Assembly: GCA_039182515.1 (NCBI GenBank)
Contig: JBCDCE010000007.1
Location: forward strand, 13,694-77,693
Reading direction: 5' to 3'
DNA length: 64,000 nucleotides
From: JBCDCE01 sp039182515
GTDB taxonomy: Bacteria > Pseudomonadota > Alphaproteobacteria > Rhodobacterales > Rhodobacteraceae
Below the pieces are notes generated by a model. That model was given only the letters and a program-made list of their open reading frames with translations. It did not search any database and was not told the origin of the DNA. Below, piece by piece: positions 44,973 to 53,448 of the stretch. Position numbers and translations under genes: made by a program. Each line of letters begins with the position of its first letter. Position 1 is the first letter of the stretch.

Positions 44973-45310
44973 TGGCGGAAATCCAATTTGATGACTTTCT
45001 TAAAGTGGACATGCGCGTGGGCGAGATTACCCGCGCCGAACCCTTTCCCGAAGCCCGCAAGCCAGCGATCAAACTTTGGGTCAATTTTGGCTCTGAGATT
45101 GGTGAAAAGAAGAGCTCCGCTCAAATTACCAAACACTACAGGCTGGAAGATCTTCCAGGAAAACGCGTGCTGGCCGTTGTTAATTTTCCGCCACGCCAAA
45201 TTGGGCCTGTAAGATCGGAAGTTTTGGTGCTGGGTGTCCCGGATGACAAAGGTGAGGTTGTCCTCATAGCACCAGATAAAAACGTACCCTTGGGAGGGCG
45301 TCTCTATTGA
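44969..45310 (+). CDS. csaA: CsaA-like tRNA-binding protein
   Basis: A 113-residue single-domain protein with the tRNA-binding OB-fold (EMAP-II/Trbp111 type): FLKVDMRVGEITRAEPFPEA, IKLWVNFGSEIGEKKSSAQI, NFPPRQIGPVRSEVLVLG. CsaA binds tRNA and has been described as a secretion chaperone in Bacillus; the role here is not certain. It overlaps proC and the dehydrogenase by four bases on each side, making a tightly coupled three-gene unit. Confidence 0.9.
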   Translation: MMAEIQFDDFLKVDMRVGEITRAEPFPEARKPAIKLWVNFGSEIGEKKSSAQITKHYRLEDLPGKRVLAVVNFPPRQIGPVRSEVLVLGVPDDKGEVVLIAPDKNVPLGGRLY

Positions 45311-46260
45311 CCAAAGTTCTAATCACCCGCGAGTTGCCCGCCAGTGTCATGGCCGCGGCACGCGACTGCGCTGATGTCACTGAGCGAGATGCTGGCCGCC
45401 CGATGAGCCTTGATGAGGCGCGAGCCGCTCTGGAAACTTATGAGATCATTTTACCTACCTTAGGCGACAGCTTTGGGCCACAGGCCTTTGACGGCATCAC
45501 ACCCGTCACAAAACTGATCGCAAATTTTGGGGTTGGCTATAACCATATCGATGTCACCAGTGCTGCCTCAGCAGGCATTGCGGTGACCAACACGCCCGGC
45601 GCTGTGACTGACGCCACCGCTGACATCGCAATGATGCTCACCTTGATGAGCTGTCGCCGCGCCAGCGAGGGCGAGCGCATGGTGCGCCAAGGCGCGTGGA
45701 CCGGCTGGCACCCCGTGCAGCTTTTGGGTCAACACTTGGGCGCAAAAACTCTTGGCATTGTGGGCATGGGGCGCATCGGCAAGGCCATCGCCAGACGCGC
45801 TCACTTCGGCTTTGGCATGAACATCGTTTTTTATAATCGATCAAAAGTGCCCGATTTTGGCGTCCCTGGCACGCAAGCTCAAGACCTCAGCGAGTTGATG
45901 CACGCCGCCGATGTTGTTGTGATGGCGGTGCCGGCAACCCCTGAGACGCACCACATGTTGGGTGCAGAGCAGCTCGCTGAAATGAAACCCAATGCCCATG
46001 TGGTCAATATCGCACGCGGGGACGTGGTGGATGAAGAGGCCTTGATCGAAGCCCTCCAAGAGGGGCAAATCGCAGGCGCTGGGCTCGATGTTTACGAATT
46101 TGAACCGAAGGTTCCCCAATCGCTTATGGAACTCGACAATGTTACGCTTCTTCCACATTTGGGCACAGCGGCCTTAGAAGTGCGCGAAAATATGGGGTTC
46201 ATGGCGGTCGACAATATTCGTGCCTACCTGGCTGGAAATGCCTTACCGAATAAAGTCTAA
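45307..46260 (+). CDS. D-isomer-specific 2-hydroxyacid dehydrogenase
   Basis: A 317-residue NAD(P)-dependent reductase of the glyoxylate/hydroxypyruvate reductase group. The catalytic domain has NFGVGYNHIDV, the Rossmann motif GIVGMGRIGKAIARRA near residue 155, VNIARGDVVDEEAL with the catalytic Arg, AGAGLDVYEFEP with Glu, and LLPHLGTAA with the catalytic His. The start codon is TTG at 45307, which overlaps the tRNA-binding stop as TTGA and has GGGAGGG upstream. Glyoxylate or hydroxypyruvate are the likely substrates by family. Confidence 0.92.
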   Translation: MTKVLITRELPASVMAAARDCADVTERDAGRPMSLDEARAALETYEIILPTLGDSFGPQAFDGITPVTKLIANFGVGYNHIDVTSAASAGIAVTNTPGAVTDATADIAMMLTLMSCRRASEGERMVRQGAWTGWHPVQLLGQHLGAKTLGIVGMGRIGKAIARRAHFGFGMNIVFYNRSKVPDFGVPGTQAQDLSELMHAADVVVMAVPATPETHHMLGAEQLAEMKPNAHVVNIARGDVVDEEALIEALQEGQIAGAGLDVYEFEPKVPQSLMELDNVTLLPHLGTAALEVRENMGFMAVDNIRAYLAGNALPNKV

Positions 46261-46295
46261 AAGAGACGAAGGGAAATCGATAGCGCTCCCTCCTA

Positions 46296-46352
46296 CTTTT
46301 TCTTGGTCAAATACTCCGGGGGAGGGTCGAAAGACCCGGGGGCAGAGCCCCC
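46296..46352 (+). repeat. Dispersed 3' element, copy d, with two hairpins
   Basis: Core CTTTTTCTTGGTCAAATACT 35 bases after the dehydrogenase stop, then hairpin 1 GGGTC-GAAA-GACCC (46324-46337) and hairpin 2 GGGGGC-AGA-GCCCCC (46338-46352). Hairpin 1 differs in sequence from copy a (GGCGC-GCCA-GCGCC) but keeps full pairing and length. Confidence 0.78.
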
Positions 46353-46359
46353 AATGCCT

Positions 46360-46944
46360 TCAACGACCAATCTTTGCCATCTCTTCGCGCCAATGACGCC
46401 GGCAGAGCGATACATAGGTTTCATTGCCACCAACCAAAAACTGAGCGCCATCAGCCAAAACATTGCCAGCCTCGTCTTTGCGCACAACCATCGTCGCCTT
46501 CTTCCCGCAGTGACAAATTGTGCGCACCTCTCGCATCTCATCTGACAAAGCCAGCAAAGCAGCAGACCCCGGAAAGAGAGTCCCGCGAAAGTCGACCCTG
46601 AGGCCGTAGCACATCACAGGTACTTCAAGATCATCCACCGCGCGCGCCAATTGCCAAACCTGATCTGCGGTTAAAAAATGCGCCTCATCCACAAAAACGC
46701 AGGCACATGGATCTTTGAGGCGCGTTTGGATCTTGGCGAAAAGATCATCCTCTTGGCCGTAAGTGTCTGCCTTGGCACTGATTCCGATCCGCGACGCGAT
46801 GCGCCCTTCACCGGATCGGTCATCTTGCGCTGTAGTGAGCAGGTAAGTCTGCATCCCACGCTCGATATAGTTGTGCGAGGCTTGTAAAAGAACGGTCGAT
46901 TTGCCCGCGTTCATTGTGGAGTAGTTGAAGTAGAGTTTGGCCAT
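46360..46944 (-). CDS. tdk: Thymidine kinase (type II)
   Basis: A 194-residue salvage enzyme that phosphorylates thymidine. The P-loop STMNAGKSTVLLQ near residue 10, the Walker B-like FVDEAHFLTADQV near residue 85, and the lasso region with zinc cysteines ICHCGKKA and CRRHW are present. The ATG is clear. It is convergent with the dehydrogenase operon, with the hairpin element between them. Confidence 0.96.
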   Translation of the reverse strand: MAKLYFNYSTMNAGKSTVLLQASHNYIERGMQTYLLTTAQDDRSGEGRIASRIGISAKADTYGQEDDLFAKIQTRLKDPCACVFVDEAHFLTADQVWQLARAVDDLEVPVMCYGLRVDFRGTLFPGSAALLALSDEMREVRTICHCGKKATMVVRKDEAGNVLADGAQFLVGGNETYVSLCRRHWREEMAKIGR

Positions 46945-47283
46945 TTTGTAGCGCTAGCGTATTTTAACGGCGGGCTGCAAGCATGGCTTCCAGAGGATGG
47001 ATAAACTCAATCAGCGCCTGCAATTTCTCGAAAAATGTTGGCGCAAAAAAGGTACCAAGGTTGGGATGGGTCCGCCCCGCTCTTCGCAGCCACCGCAACG
47101 AGACGCATGAACGGACCCCCCAGCCGACCGCGAAAGATCAGCTACACACACACCGTTCCACATGGAACACGAAACATATGACCCCGCGTCTCCGCGCAAT
47201 TAATGGGAAATAGATTTGCGAATTCCCCTAAGCCCGCCTATGAAGGCTTAGCTTTGACCAAGATCTATCAGCGTGGACGACCA
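46945..47283. other. Intergenic gap with a parS-like palindrome
   Basis: About 340 bases between the divergent tdk and HTH genes. It holds GTTCCACATGGAAC at 47155-47168, which differs from a perfect GTTCCACGTGGAAC parS-type palindrome at one central base. No gene was found in it. Confidence 0.4.
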
Positions 47284-47742
47284 ATGGCCGGTGTAGGCAG
47301 TTACCTCAAAAAGCATACCGAAGCGCTTGTAAAAGACGTTGGTATAGAAACAGCCTGCGAACTCGCAGGTAAATCCAAAGCGACGTTAGGGCGGTACTAC
47401 TCCGACAATGACGAGCATTCTGATCGCTTTATGCCCATCGATACTGTGGCGGCTCTAGAAAAAGAGTCGAAATACCCGCATGTCACCTCTGCCTTGGCAG
47501 AGCTTTTGGGGATCACCCTATCGTATAACGAAAACCGTAAAAACTCTGACGACAAAGGTGGCATCAACAGCGATGTGATCCAACTCAGCCAGCGGTTTGC
47601 AATGCTCATGGGTGAGTACAACCAATCGATCGAAGATGGAGTCATCACCGTGAACGAGGCCAAGCGCCTTTTGCGCGAAACAGTTGCGCTGCAGCAAGTG
47701 CTCATTGAGATGAAATTGCATCTCGAGGACGAAAGCGCTTAA
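47284..47742 (+). CDS. Putative helix-turn-helix regulatory protein
   Basis: A 152-residue protein. Residues 5-60 (YLKKHTEALVKDVGIETACE, LAGKSKATLGRYYSD) look like a phage-regulator-type HTH, with AGKSKATLGRY as the turn and recognition helix; MPIDTVAALEKES follows. The C-terminal part is a long amphipathic helix pair suited to oligomer formation (VIQLSQRFAMLMGEYNQSIE, NEAKRLLRETVALQQ). There is no effector domain. The ATG at 47284 has only a weak ribosome site. It ends five bases before arsH and may be cotranscribed with it. The DNA-binding role is inferred from pattern only. Confidence 0.65.
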   Translation: MAGVGSYLKKHTEALVKDVGIETACELAGKSKATLGRYYSDNDEHSDRFMPIDTVAALEKESKYPHVTSALAELLGITLSYNENRKNSDDKGGINSDVIQLSQRFAMLMGEYNQSIEDGVITVNEAKRLLRETVALQQVLIEMKLHLEDESA

Positions 47743-47747
47743 GCGCG

Positions 47748-48464
47748 ATGGCGCCAAAAGACTTGCCAAATGTGATCGAGGGCGCCGTGCAGCCCATAGA
47801 TCCGACCGAACTGATTGGGCCGGGCGACGACGGTCATCCCCCCAAAATTCTCCTGTTGTATGGCTCTTTGCGGGCCAAAAGCTATTCGCGCGCTGCCACT
47901 GAAGAAGCCGCGCGTATCCTCGAAATGCTGGGGGCAGAGACCAAGACATTTGATCCAACCGGCCTGCCGCTCCCCGATGGCGCTGACGCGAGCCATGAGA
48001 AGGTTGCGGAGCTTCGCGAGTTGTCGCTCTGGTCCGAAGGTATGGTGTGGTCGAGTCCCGAACGGCATGGGGCGATGACCGGTGTGATGAAAACGCAGAT
48101 CGACTGGATCCCGCTTTCTGCCATCGGAGGTATTCGCCCCACTCAAGGTAAGACACTTGCGCTGATGCAAGTTTCAGGCGGGTCGCAGAGCTTCAACGCG
48201 GTTAACCAAATGCGTATTTTGGGCCGCTGGATGCGTATGCTGACCATCCCGAACCAATCCAGCATTCCCAAAGCTTGGTTGGAGTTTGAAAACGGGCGGA
48301 TGAAGCCCTCTTCGCTCTACATGCGCGTCTACGACGTCATGGAAGAACTGATGAAATTCACCTACCTCACGCGCGCGCGTGTTCCTGGTTTGGTGGATCG
48401 CTATTCGGAACGTGTTGAGAGCGCTGAAGCTGTACACAAGCGCGTCTCTTCACCGGACGGGTGA
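47748..48464 (+). CDS. arsH: ArsH-type NADPH-dependent FMN reductase
   Basis: A 238-residue flavoprotein of the ArsH family, which oxidises trivalent organoarsenicals and can reduce quinones or azo dyes. The sequence has PKILLLYGSLRAKSYSR (FMN-phosphate loop) near residue 33, MVWSSPERHGAMTGVMKTQI near 107, and ALMQVSGGSQSFNAVNQMR near 145, which are characteristic of ArsH. The usual neighbours arsR, arsB and arsC are missing; instead it follows a small HTH gene. The arsenic role is therefore uncertain. Confidence 0.88.
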   Translation: MAPKDLPNVIEGAVQPIDPTELIGPGDDGHPPKILLLYGSLRAKSYSRAATEEAARILEMLGAETKTFDPTGLPLPDGADASHEKVAELRELSLWSEGMVWSSPERHGAMTGVMKTQIDWIPLSAIGGIRPTQGKTLALMQVSGGSQSFNAVNQMRILGRWMRMLTIPNQSSIPKAWLEFENGRMKPSSLYMRVYDVMEELMKFTYLTRARVPGLVDRYSERVESAEAVHKRVSSPDG

Positions 48465-48477
48465 CGCGCTTCGCGCG

Positions 48478-48500
48478 AGAGTATTTTGCCAAGAAAAAGA
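48478..48500 (-). repeat. Dispersed 3' element, copy e
   Basis: On the - strand the core reads TCTTTTTCTTGGCAAAATAC then TCTC, about 40 bases after the stop of the KAS III gene and in its direction. A GC hairpin CGCGC-GAA-GCGCG (48465-48477) follows, giving the core plus hairpin plan again. Confidence 0.7.
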
Positions 48501-48502
48501 GA

Positions 48503-48538
48503 GGCGCGCAGACTAAATTCTGAGTTTAAATGCGCGCC
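48503..48538. terminator. Candidate bidirectional hairpin between convergent genes
   Basis: Inverted repeat GGCGCGCA (48503-48510) and TGCGCGCC (48531-48538) between the arsH and KAS III stop codons; the right arm touches the KAS III stop. There is an A/T-rich loop of 20 bases. Confidence 0.5.
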
Positions 48539-49656
48539 TATTGACGGGTCAGCAAGACCGAGCCGACGCTATATCCCGCGCCAAATGAACAAATCAGGCC
48601 GCGGTCGCCTGGTCCCATATCCTTAGAGTACTTTGAAAAAGCGATGATTGAGCCCGCCGAGGATGTGTTGGCGTAGTCTTGGAGGATGTTGGGTTGTTCG
48701 CCTGGCTCAGGCGTGCGGCCCAGCACTTTCTTGCCGATATAGTCGTTCATGGATTTATTGGCCTGGTGGAGCCAAAGGCGCTTGAGATCTTGCGACGTGA
48801 CGCCTTCGTCTTCCATGTGCTGTGCAATGTGCTTTGAGACAAGCGGAAGCACTTCTTTAAAAACTTTGCGACCCTCTTGCATGAATTGCATGTCGCGCCG
48901 GTCTTCCATCTGATCGGCTGTGCGGCGCAGATAGCCGTTGTTGTTGCGGATATTGTTGGAAAATTGGGTCGCGCAGCGTGTGGAATTAATCTCGAAGTGC
49001 GCGCCTTGGGCGTCTTCCGCGCGGCCCAAAACCAAAGCTGTGGCAACATCGCCAAAGATGAAGTGACAGTCACGGTCGCGCCATTCGAGGTGTGCGGAGC
49101 AAATCTCTGGGCAAATGACGAGTGCTTTTCGAATTGAACCTGAACGGATCATATCTGCGGCCGCCTGCAAGCCGAAGGTCGCGGATGAACAGGCCACGTT
49201 CATATCGAAGGCAAACCCTGAGGTGCCCAACAACTCTTGGATCTCTATCGCGATGGCGGGATATGCGCGCTGGTGATTGCTGGCCGCACAGAGCACCGCA
49301 TCGATCTCCTCTGCCGCCACGCCTGCTTGTGCTAAAGCTGTCTGTGCGGCGTCTACACCCATTTCGGCCATATGACTTGGGGCGTTATCGGGACGCGCCG
49401 CGAGCTTGGGAAAAAGACGTGTTGGATCCAGCACGCCGCCTTTATCCAAAACAAATCGGTTTTCGATGCCGGAGGCTGCGAGAATAAACTCTGCGGAGGA
49501 ATAGGTTTTGGCCTCAACGTTTCCAGCTGCAATCTCGTCTTTGTGCTGAGCGTTGTATAGATCCACATGCGCGTTAAACGCCGCAACGAGTTCATCGTTG
49601 GTGATGATCTCAGAAGGTGTAAACACCCCGGAGCCTAAAATCGCAGCTGTATGCAT
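48538..49656 (-). CDS. Beta-ketoacyl-ACP synthase III-like thiolase-fold enzyme
   Basis: A 372-residue condensing enzyme. The catalytic triad of KAS III is visible: Cys in NVACSSATFGLQAA near residue 153, His in WLHQANKSMNDYI near 293, and Asn in YANTSSAGSIIAF near 327. The N-terminus AAILGSGVFTPSEIITNDEL is typical, but the protein is about 50 residues longer than the standard FabH, with an insertion in residues 30-90. It condenses an acyl-CoA with malonyl-ACP. Because fab genes are not adjacent, it could be an alternative initiator. AAGGATT precedes the ATG. Confidence 0.88.
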   Translation of the reverse strand: MHTAAILGSGVFTPSEIITNDELVAAFNAHVDLYNAQHKDEIAAGNVEAKTYSSAEFILAASGIENRFVLDKGGVLDPTRLFPKLAARPDNAPSHMAEMGVDAAQTALAQAGVAAEEIDAVLCAASNHQRAYPAIAIEIQELLGTSGFAFDMNVACSSATFGLQAAADMIRSGSIRKALVICPEICSAHLEWRDRDCHFIFGDVATALVLGRAEDAQGAHFEINSTRCATQFSNNIRNNNGYLRRTADQMEDRRDMQFMQEGRKVFKEVLPLVSKHIAQHMEDEGVTSQDLKRLWLHQANKSMNDYIGKKVLGRTPEPGEQPNILQDYANTSSAGSIIAFSKYSKDMGPGDRGLICSFGAGYSVGSVLLTRQ

Positions 49657-49770
49657 GATGTTGAATCCTTTAGGTCTGCGCGATTTGCCGCGAATGGCGC
49701 GATAAGGTCAAGGCGTGTTCCATATCACGTTGGGTCCGTAATACGCGCAGATCTCTGCAAAAGGCGTGTT

Positions 49771-49935
49771 TCAGACAACTTCAGCGCGTTGCGAAGGCAG
49801 GGTCGATTGGTCAAGGCTGGAACTTTGATTTTGCTCCATATCCGGCGCGCCCGCGTTAAGGAACGCAAAAACGATTACGATCAAAGCAAGCACGCCAACA
49901 AAAAGGCCAATGATAAATCCTAGTCTACGAGACAT
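49771..49935 (-). CDS. Small single-span membrane protein
   Basis: A 54-residue peptide: MSRRLGFIIGLFVGVLALIV plus IVFAFL form one membrane helix, followed by a polar, Ser/Gln-rich tail (MEQNQSSSLDQSTLPSQ). An AGGG site lies about ten bases upstream of ATG 49935. The basic start suggests the N-terminus stays in the cytoplasm. No family is recognised. It sits between the KAS III gene and carB. Confidence 0.5.
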   Translation of the reverse strand: MSRRLGFIIGLFVGVLALIVIVFAFLNAGAPDMEQNQSSSLDQSTLPSQRAEVV

Positions 49936-50097
49936 TCTTCGCGGCACCCTAAAAAACACAGTGACGCTAGCGTAAACATCACAATATGCGTCTGTCGAGC
50001 GTTATTGCGGGCTCAAGGTGTCTCGAGACCAACCGAAGTACATTTTCCGAAGCTCCCTTGGGGCGATCTTGTGGATTTTGTACCGCGAACAAAGATC

Positions 50098-53000
50098 TTA
50101 TGCCTCTTGTAAAGCATGCACCGCAATCTCTCCTTGAACTCGGGCCTTCAAGGCCAAAGCAGCGGCATGGGCAGCAGCAGCTGTTGTGAAGTAGGGGATT
50201 TTGTCAAAAAGCGCGACTTTGCGAATTTCGCGGCTGTCTTCGATGGCTTGGGTGCCTTCTGTGGTGTTGATCACAAGACTGATCGCGCCGTCTTTGAGCT
50301 GGTCCGTCACATCGGGGCGACCTTCATAGACTTTGTTGACCACTTCCACCTCAAGGCCTTCGCCTTTTAGGAATTTGGCGGTGCCGCGTGTGGCAATGAG
50401 TTCGTGACCCAAGCCTGCAAGCGCTCTCGCAGCTTCAACGATGAGCGGCGTTTTGTCTTCGTTGCGGATCGAGATGAACACCTTGCCTTGGCCCTCTTTG
50501 GGCAGTTCTACCCCGGCCCCGAGTTGGGCTTTGAGGAAGGCCATATGGAAGTCAGGGTCGGAGCCCATAACTTCACCTGTTGAGCGCATTTCAGGCCCCA
50601 ATATCGTATCTACTCCCGGGAAGCGCTCAAAAGGTAAGACGGCCTCTTTGACCGCAAAGCTGGAGATATTGGGATCCACGAGATCGAAATCAGAGAGCTT
50701 TGCGCCCGCCATAACTTGTGCGGCAATCGCAGCGACCGGCGAGCCGACGGCTTTGGCCACAAAAGGCACTGTACGCGAGGCGCGCGGGTTTACCTCGATG
50801 AGATAGACGGTGTCGTCTTTGATGGCGAATTGCACATTCATCAAACCGACAACCCCAAGGGCCAAGGCAAGGGCTTCCGTTTGGCGCTTGAGCTCAGCAA
50901 TGATCGATGCAGAGAGCGAATAGGGTGGCAGGGAGCAGGCGCTGTCGCCTGAGTGAACACCAGCTTCTTCAATGTGTTGCATGATGCCAGCGACATGGAC
51001 CATTTTGCCGTCGCAAAGCGCATCTACATCCACCTCAACCGCACCCGCCAGATAGCTGTCGAGCAGCACAGGGCTGTCACCTGAAACAACCACAGCTTCG
51101 CGAATGTAGCGCTCAAGCTGCGCATCATCGCGCACAATTTCCATGGCGCGGCCACCCAACACATAAGAGGGACGGATCACCAGCGGATATCCAACGTCGC
51201 CTGCGATTTTCACCGCTTCCATATCCGAATGCGCGATGCCGTTTTGCGGTTGTTTGAGCTCAAGCCGTTCCACGAGGGCTTGGAACCTCTCGCGGTCTTC
51301 GGCCAGATCAATCGCGTCAGGCGTGGTGCCGAGGATTGGGATCCCGGCAGCTTCCAGGGCATTTGCGAGCTTCAAAGGTGTTTGGCCTCCGAACTGCACA
51401 ATAACACCATGCAGGTTGCCCTTTTCCTGCTCTTTGAGCAGGATTTCCATCACATGCTCAAAGGAAAGCGGCTCGAAATAGAGGCGATCAGAGGTGTCAT
51501 AGTCGGTCGAGACGGTCTCTGGATTGCAGTTGACCATAATGGTCTCATAGCCCGCTTTCGTGAGCGCCAGACAGGCATGCACACAGCAGTAGTCAAACTC
51601 AATGCCTTGACCGATCCTGTTGGGACCACCGCCCAAGATCGCAACCTTTTTGGCATCAGAAGGCCGGGCTTCGCAGTCTACATCGCCCATCACTGGGTGC
51701 TCGTAAGTGGAATACATGTAGGGCGTTTGCGCCTCAAACTCCGCCGCGCAGGTGTCGATCCGTTTGAAGACGGCCCTGACGCCAAGTGTATGGCGCGCGC
51801 GCGCTACGTTGTCTTCTTCGCGGCCTGTGAGCTTGGCGAGGCGGGCATCTGTAAAGCCCATCATTTTGACCGCGCGCAGGCCTTCTTCCGTTGTGGGCAA
51901 GCCGCTTATGCGGAGCTCTTCTTCTTTGGCCACGATCTCGCGGATGCGCGCTAGGAACCAGGGATCAAAGCTTGTGATCTCATTGAGCTCGTCATCAGAA
52001 AAGCCAAAGCGCATGGCCTGAGCGATCACACGCAAACGATCAGGCGTTTGTTGGCTGAGCGCTTTCGTCACTGACTTGTCGATGGCCTCTTGCGCGACGC
52101 TATCGCCACCCACACGAATGCGCGCAAGCCCCGTATCTCCTCCGTCCTTTGGCACGATATTATCGGGCAAACCGGGCAGGTCGATCTCATCAAAGCCAGT
52201 CAGCCCCGTTTCCATGGAGGCGAGAGCTTTTTGCATGCTCTCATGGAAGCTGCGCCCAATCGCCATGGCCTCGCCCACGGATTTCATCGCCGTAGAGAGC
52301 ACAGGCTCAGAGCCGGGGAATTTCTCGAAGGCAAAGCGTGGGATCTTGGTGACGACATAGTCGATGGTTGGCTCAAAGCTTGCAGGCGTGACCTTTGTAA
52401 TGTCGTTGTCGAGCTCATCTAAGGTGTAGCCCACCGCCAGCTTCGCCGCGATCTTGGCAATTGGGAAGCCAGTGGCTTTGGAGGCAAGCGCGGACGAGCG
52501 CGACACACGCGGGTTCATTTCAATCACAACCATACGGCCGTCAGCCGGGTTCACGGCCCATTGAACGTTCGATCCGCCTGTCTCAACTCCGATCTCGCGC
52601 AAAACGGCAATCGAGCCGTTGCGCATGATTTGGTATTCTTTGTCTGTAAGCGTGAGGGCAGGAGCCACGGTGATACTGTCGCCGGTATGCACGCCCATAG
52701 GATCCACGTTCTCAATAGAGCACACGATGATGGCGTTGTCCGCTTTGTCGCGGACCACTTCCATCTCGAACTCTTTCCACCCGAGGAGCGACTCGTCGAT
52801 CAGGATTTGCGTGACCGGGGAGGCATCCAAGCCTGACTTGCAGTAATATTCGTAGTCTTCGCGATTGTAAGCGACACCGCCGCCCGTGCCGCCCAATGTG
52901 AAGGCCGGGCGAATAATGGCAGGCAGGCCGATGTCTTCCAGAGCGGCCATACACTCTTCCATCGTATTGGCGATGGTGGCGCGCGGGTTTTCGAGCCCAA

Positions 53001-53415
53001 TGCGGTCCATGGCTTCGCGGAAGAGCTTGCGGTCTTCGGCCATCTCAATTGCAGGCCGTTTGGCGCCGATCATCTCAACGCCGAATTTCTCCAAAACACC
53101 CATTTCTTCCAAAGCAAGCGAGGTGTTGAGGCCAGTTTGCCCGCCCATCGTGGGCAAAAGTGCGTCGGGGCGCTCTTTTTCAATGATCTTGGCGACCACT
53201 TCAGGGGTGATGGGTTCGATGTAGGTGGCGTCTGCCATATCGGGGTCGGTCATGATCGTGGCTGGGTTCGAGTTGACCAAGATGACCCGGTAGCCTTCTT
53301 CACGCAGAGCTTTGCAGGCCTGTGCGCCCGAGTAGTCAAACTCGCAAGCTTGCCCGATTACAATAGGGCCCGCACCAATGATCATGATCGATTGAATATC
53401 GGTCCGTTTTGGCAT
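50098..53415 (-). CDS. carB: Carbamoyl-phosphate synthase large subunit
   Basis: A 1105-residue protein of two homologous ATP-grasp halves and a C-terminal allosteric MGS-like domain. It makes carbamoyl phosphate for arginine and pyrimidines together with CarA. Recognised are IMIIGAGPIVIGQACEFDYS at the start, the first ATP-grasp AFTLGGTGGGVAYN, the second-half GGGPNRIGQGIEFDYCCVHA and SYVLGGRAMEIV, and FISIRNEDKTPLIVEAARAL opening the regulatory domain. ATG 53415 is used, with GGGGG upstream. carA is not in the window. Confidence 0.98.
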   Translation of the reverse strand: MPKRTDIQSIMIIGAGPIVIGQACEFDYSGAQACKALREEGYRVILVNSNPATIMTDPDMADATYIEPITPEVVAKIIEKERPDALLPTMGGQTGLNTSLALEEMGVLEKFGVEMIGAKRPAIEMAEDRKLFREAMDRIGLENPRATIANTMEECMAALEDIGLPAIIRPAFTLGGTGGGVAYNREDYEYYCKSGLDASPVTQILIDESLLGWKEFEMEVVRDKADNAIIVCSIENVDPMGVHTGDSITVAPALTLTDKEYQIMRNGSIAVLREIGVETGGSNVQWAVNPADGRMVVIEMNPRVSRSSALASKATGFPIAKIAAKLAVGYTLDELDNDITKVTPASFEPTIDYVVTKIPRFAFEKFPGSEPVLSTAMKSVGEAMAIGRSFHESMQKALASMETGLTGFDEIDLPGLPDNIVPKDGGDTGLARIRVGGDSVAQEAIDKSVTKALSQQTPDRLRVIAQAMRFGFSDDELNEITSFDPWFLARIREIVAKEEELRISGLPTTEEGLRAVKMMGFTDARLAKLTGREEDNVARARHTLGVRAVFKRIDTCAAEFEAQTPYMYSTYEHPVMGDVDCEARPSDAKKVAILGGGPNRIGQGIEFDYCCVHACLALTKAGYETIMVNCNPETVSTDYDTSDRLYFEPLSFEHVMEILLKEQEKGNLHGVIVQFGGQTPLKLANALEAAGIPILGTTPDAIDLAEDRERFQALVERLELKQPQNGIAHSDMEAVKIAGDVGYPLVIRPSYVLGGRAMEIVRDDAQLERYIREAVVVSGDSPVLLDSYLAGAVEVDVDALCDGKMVHVAGIMQHIEEAGVHSGDSACSLPPYSLSASIIAELKRQTEALALALGVVGLMNVQFAIKDDTVYLIEVNPRASRTVPFVAKAVGSPVAAIAAQVMAGAKLSDFDLVDPNISSFAVKEAVLPFERFPGVDTILGPEMRSTGEVMGSDPDFHMAFLKAQLGAGVELPKEGQGKVFISIRNEDKTPLIVEAARALAGLGHELIATRGTAKFLKGEGLEVEVVNKVYEGRPDVTDQLKDGAISLVINTTEGTQAIEDSREIRKVALFDKIPYFTTAAAAHAAALALKARVQGEIAVHALQEA

Positions 53416-53448
53416 GACGCCCCCCAAATTTCGGCAAATTTTGCTGGG

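Noticed and set aside
51229..51954. A 241-codon frame antisense to carB
   Set aside because: Shadow of carB codon use, no ribosome site, no recognisable domain.
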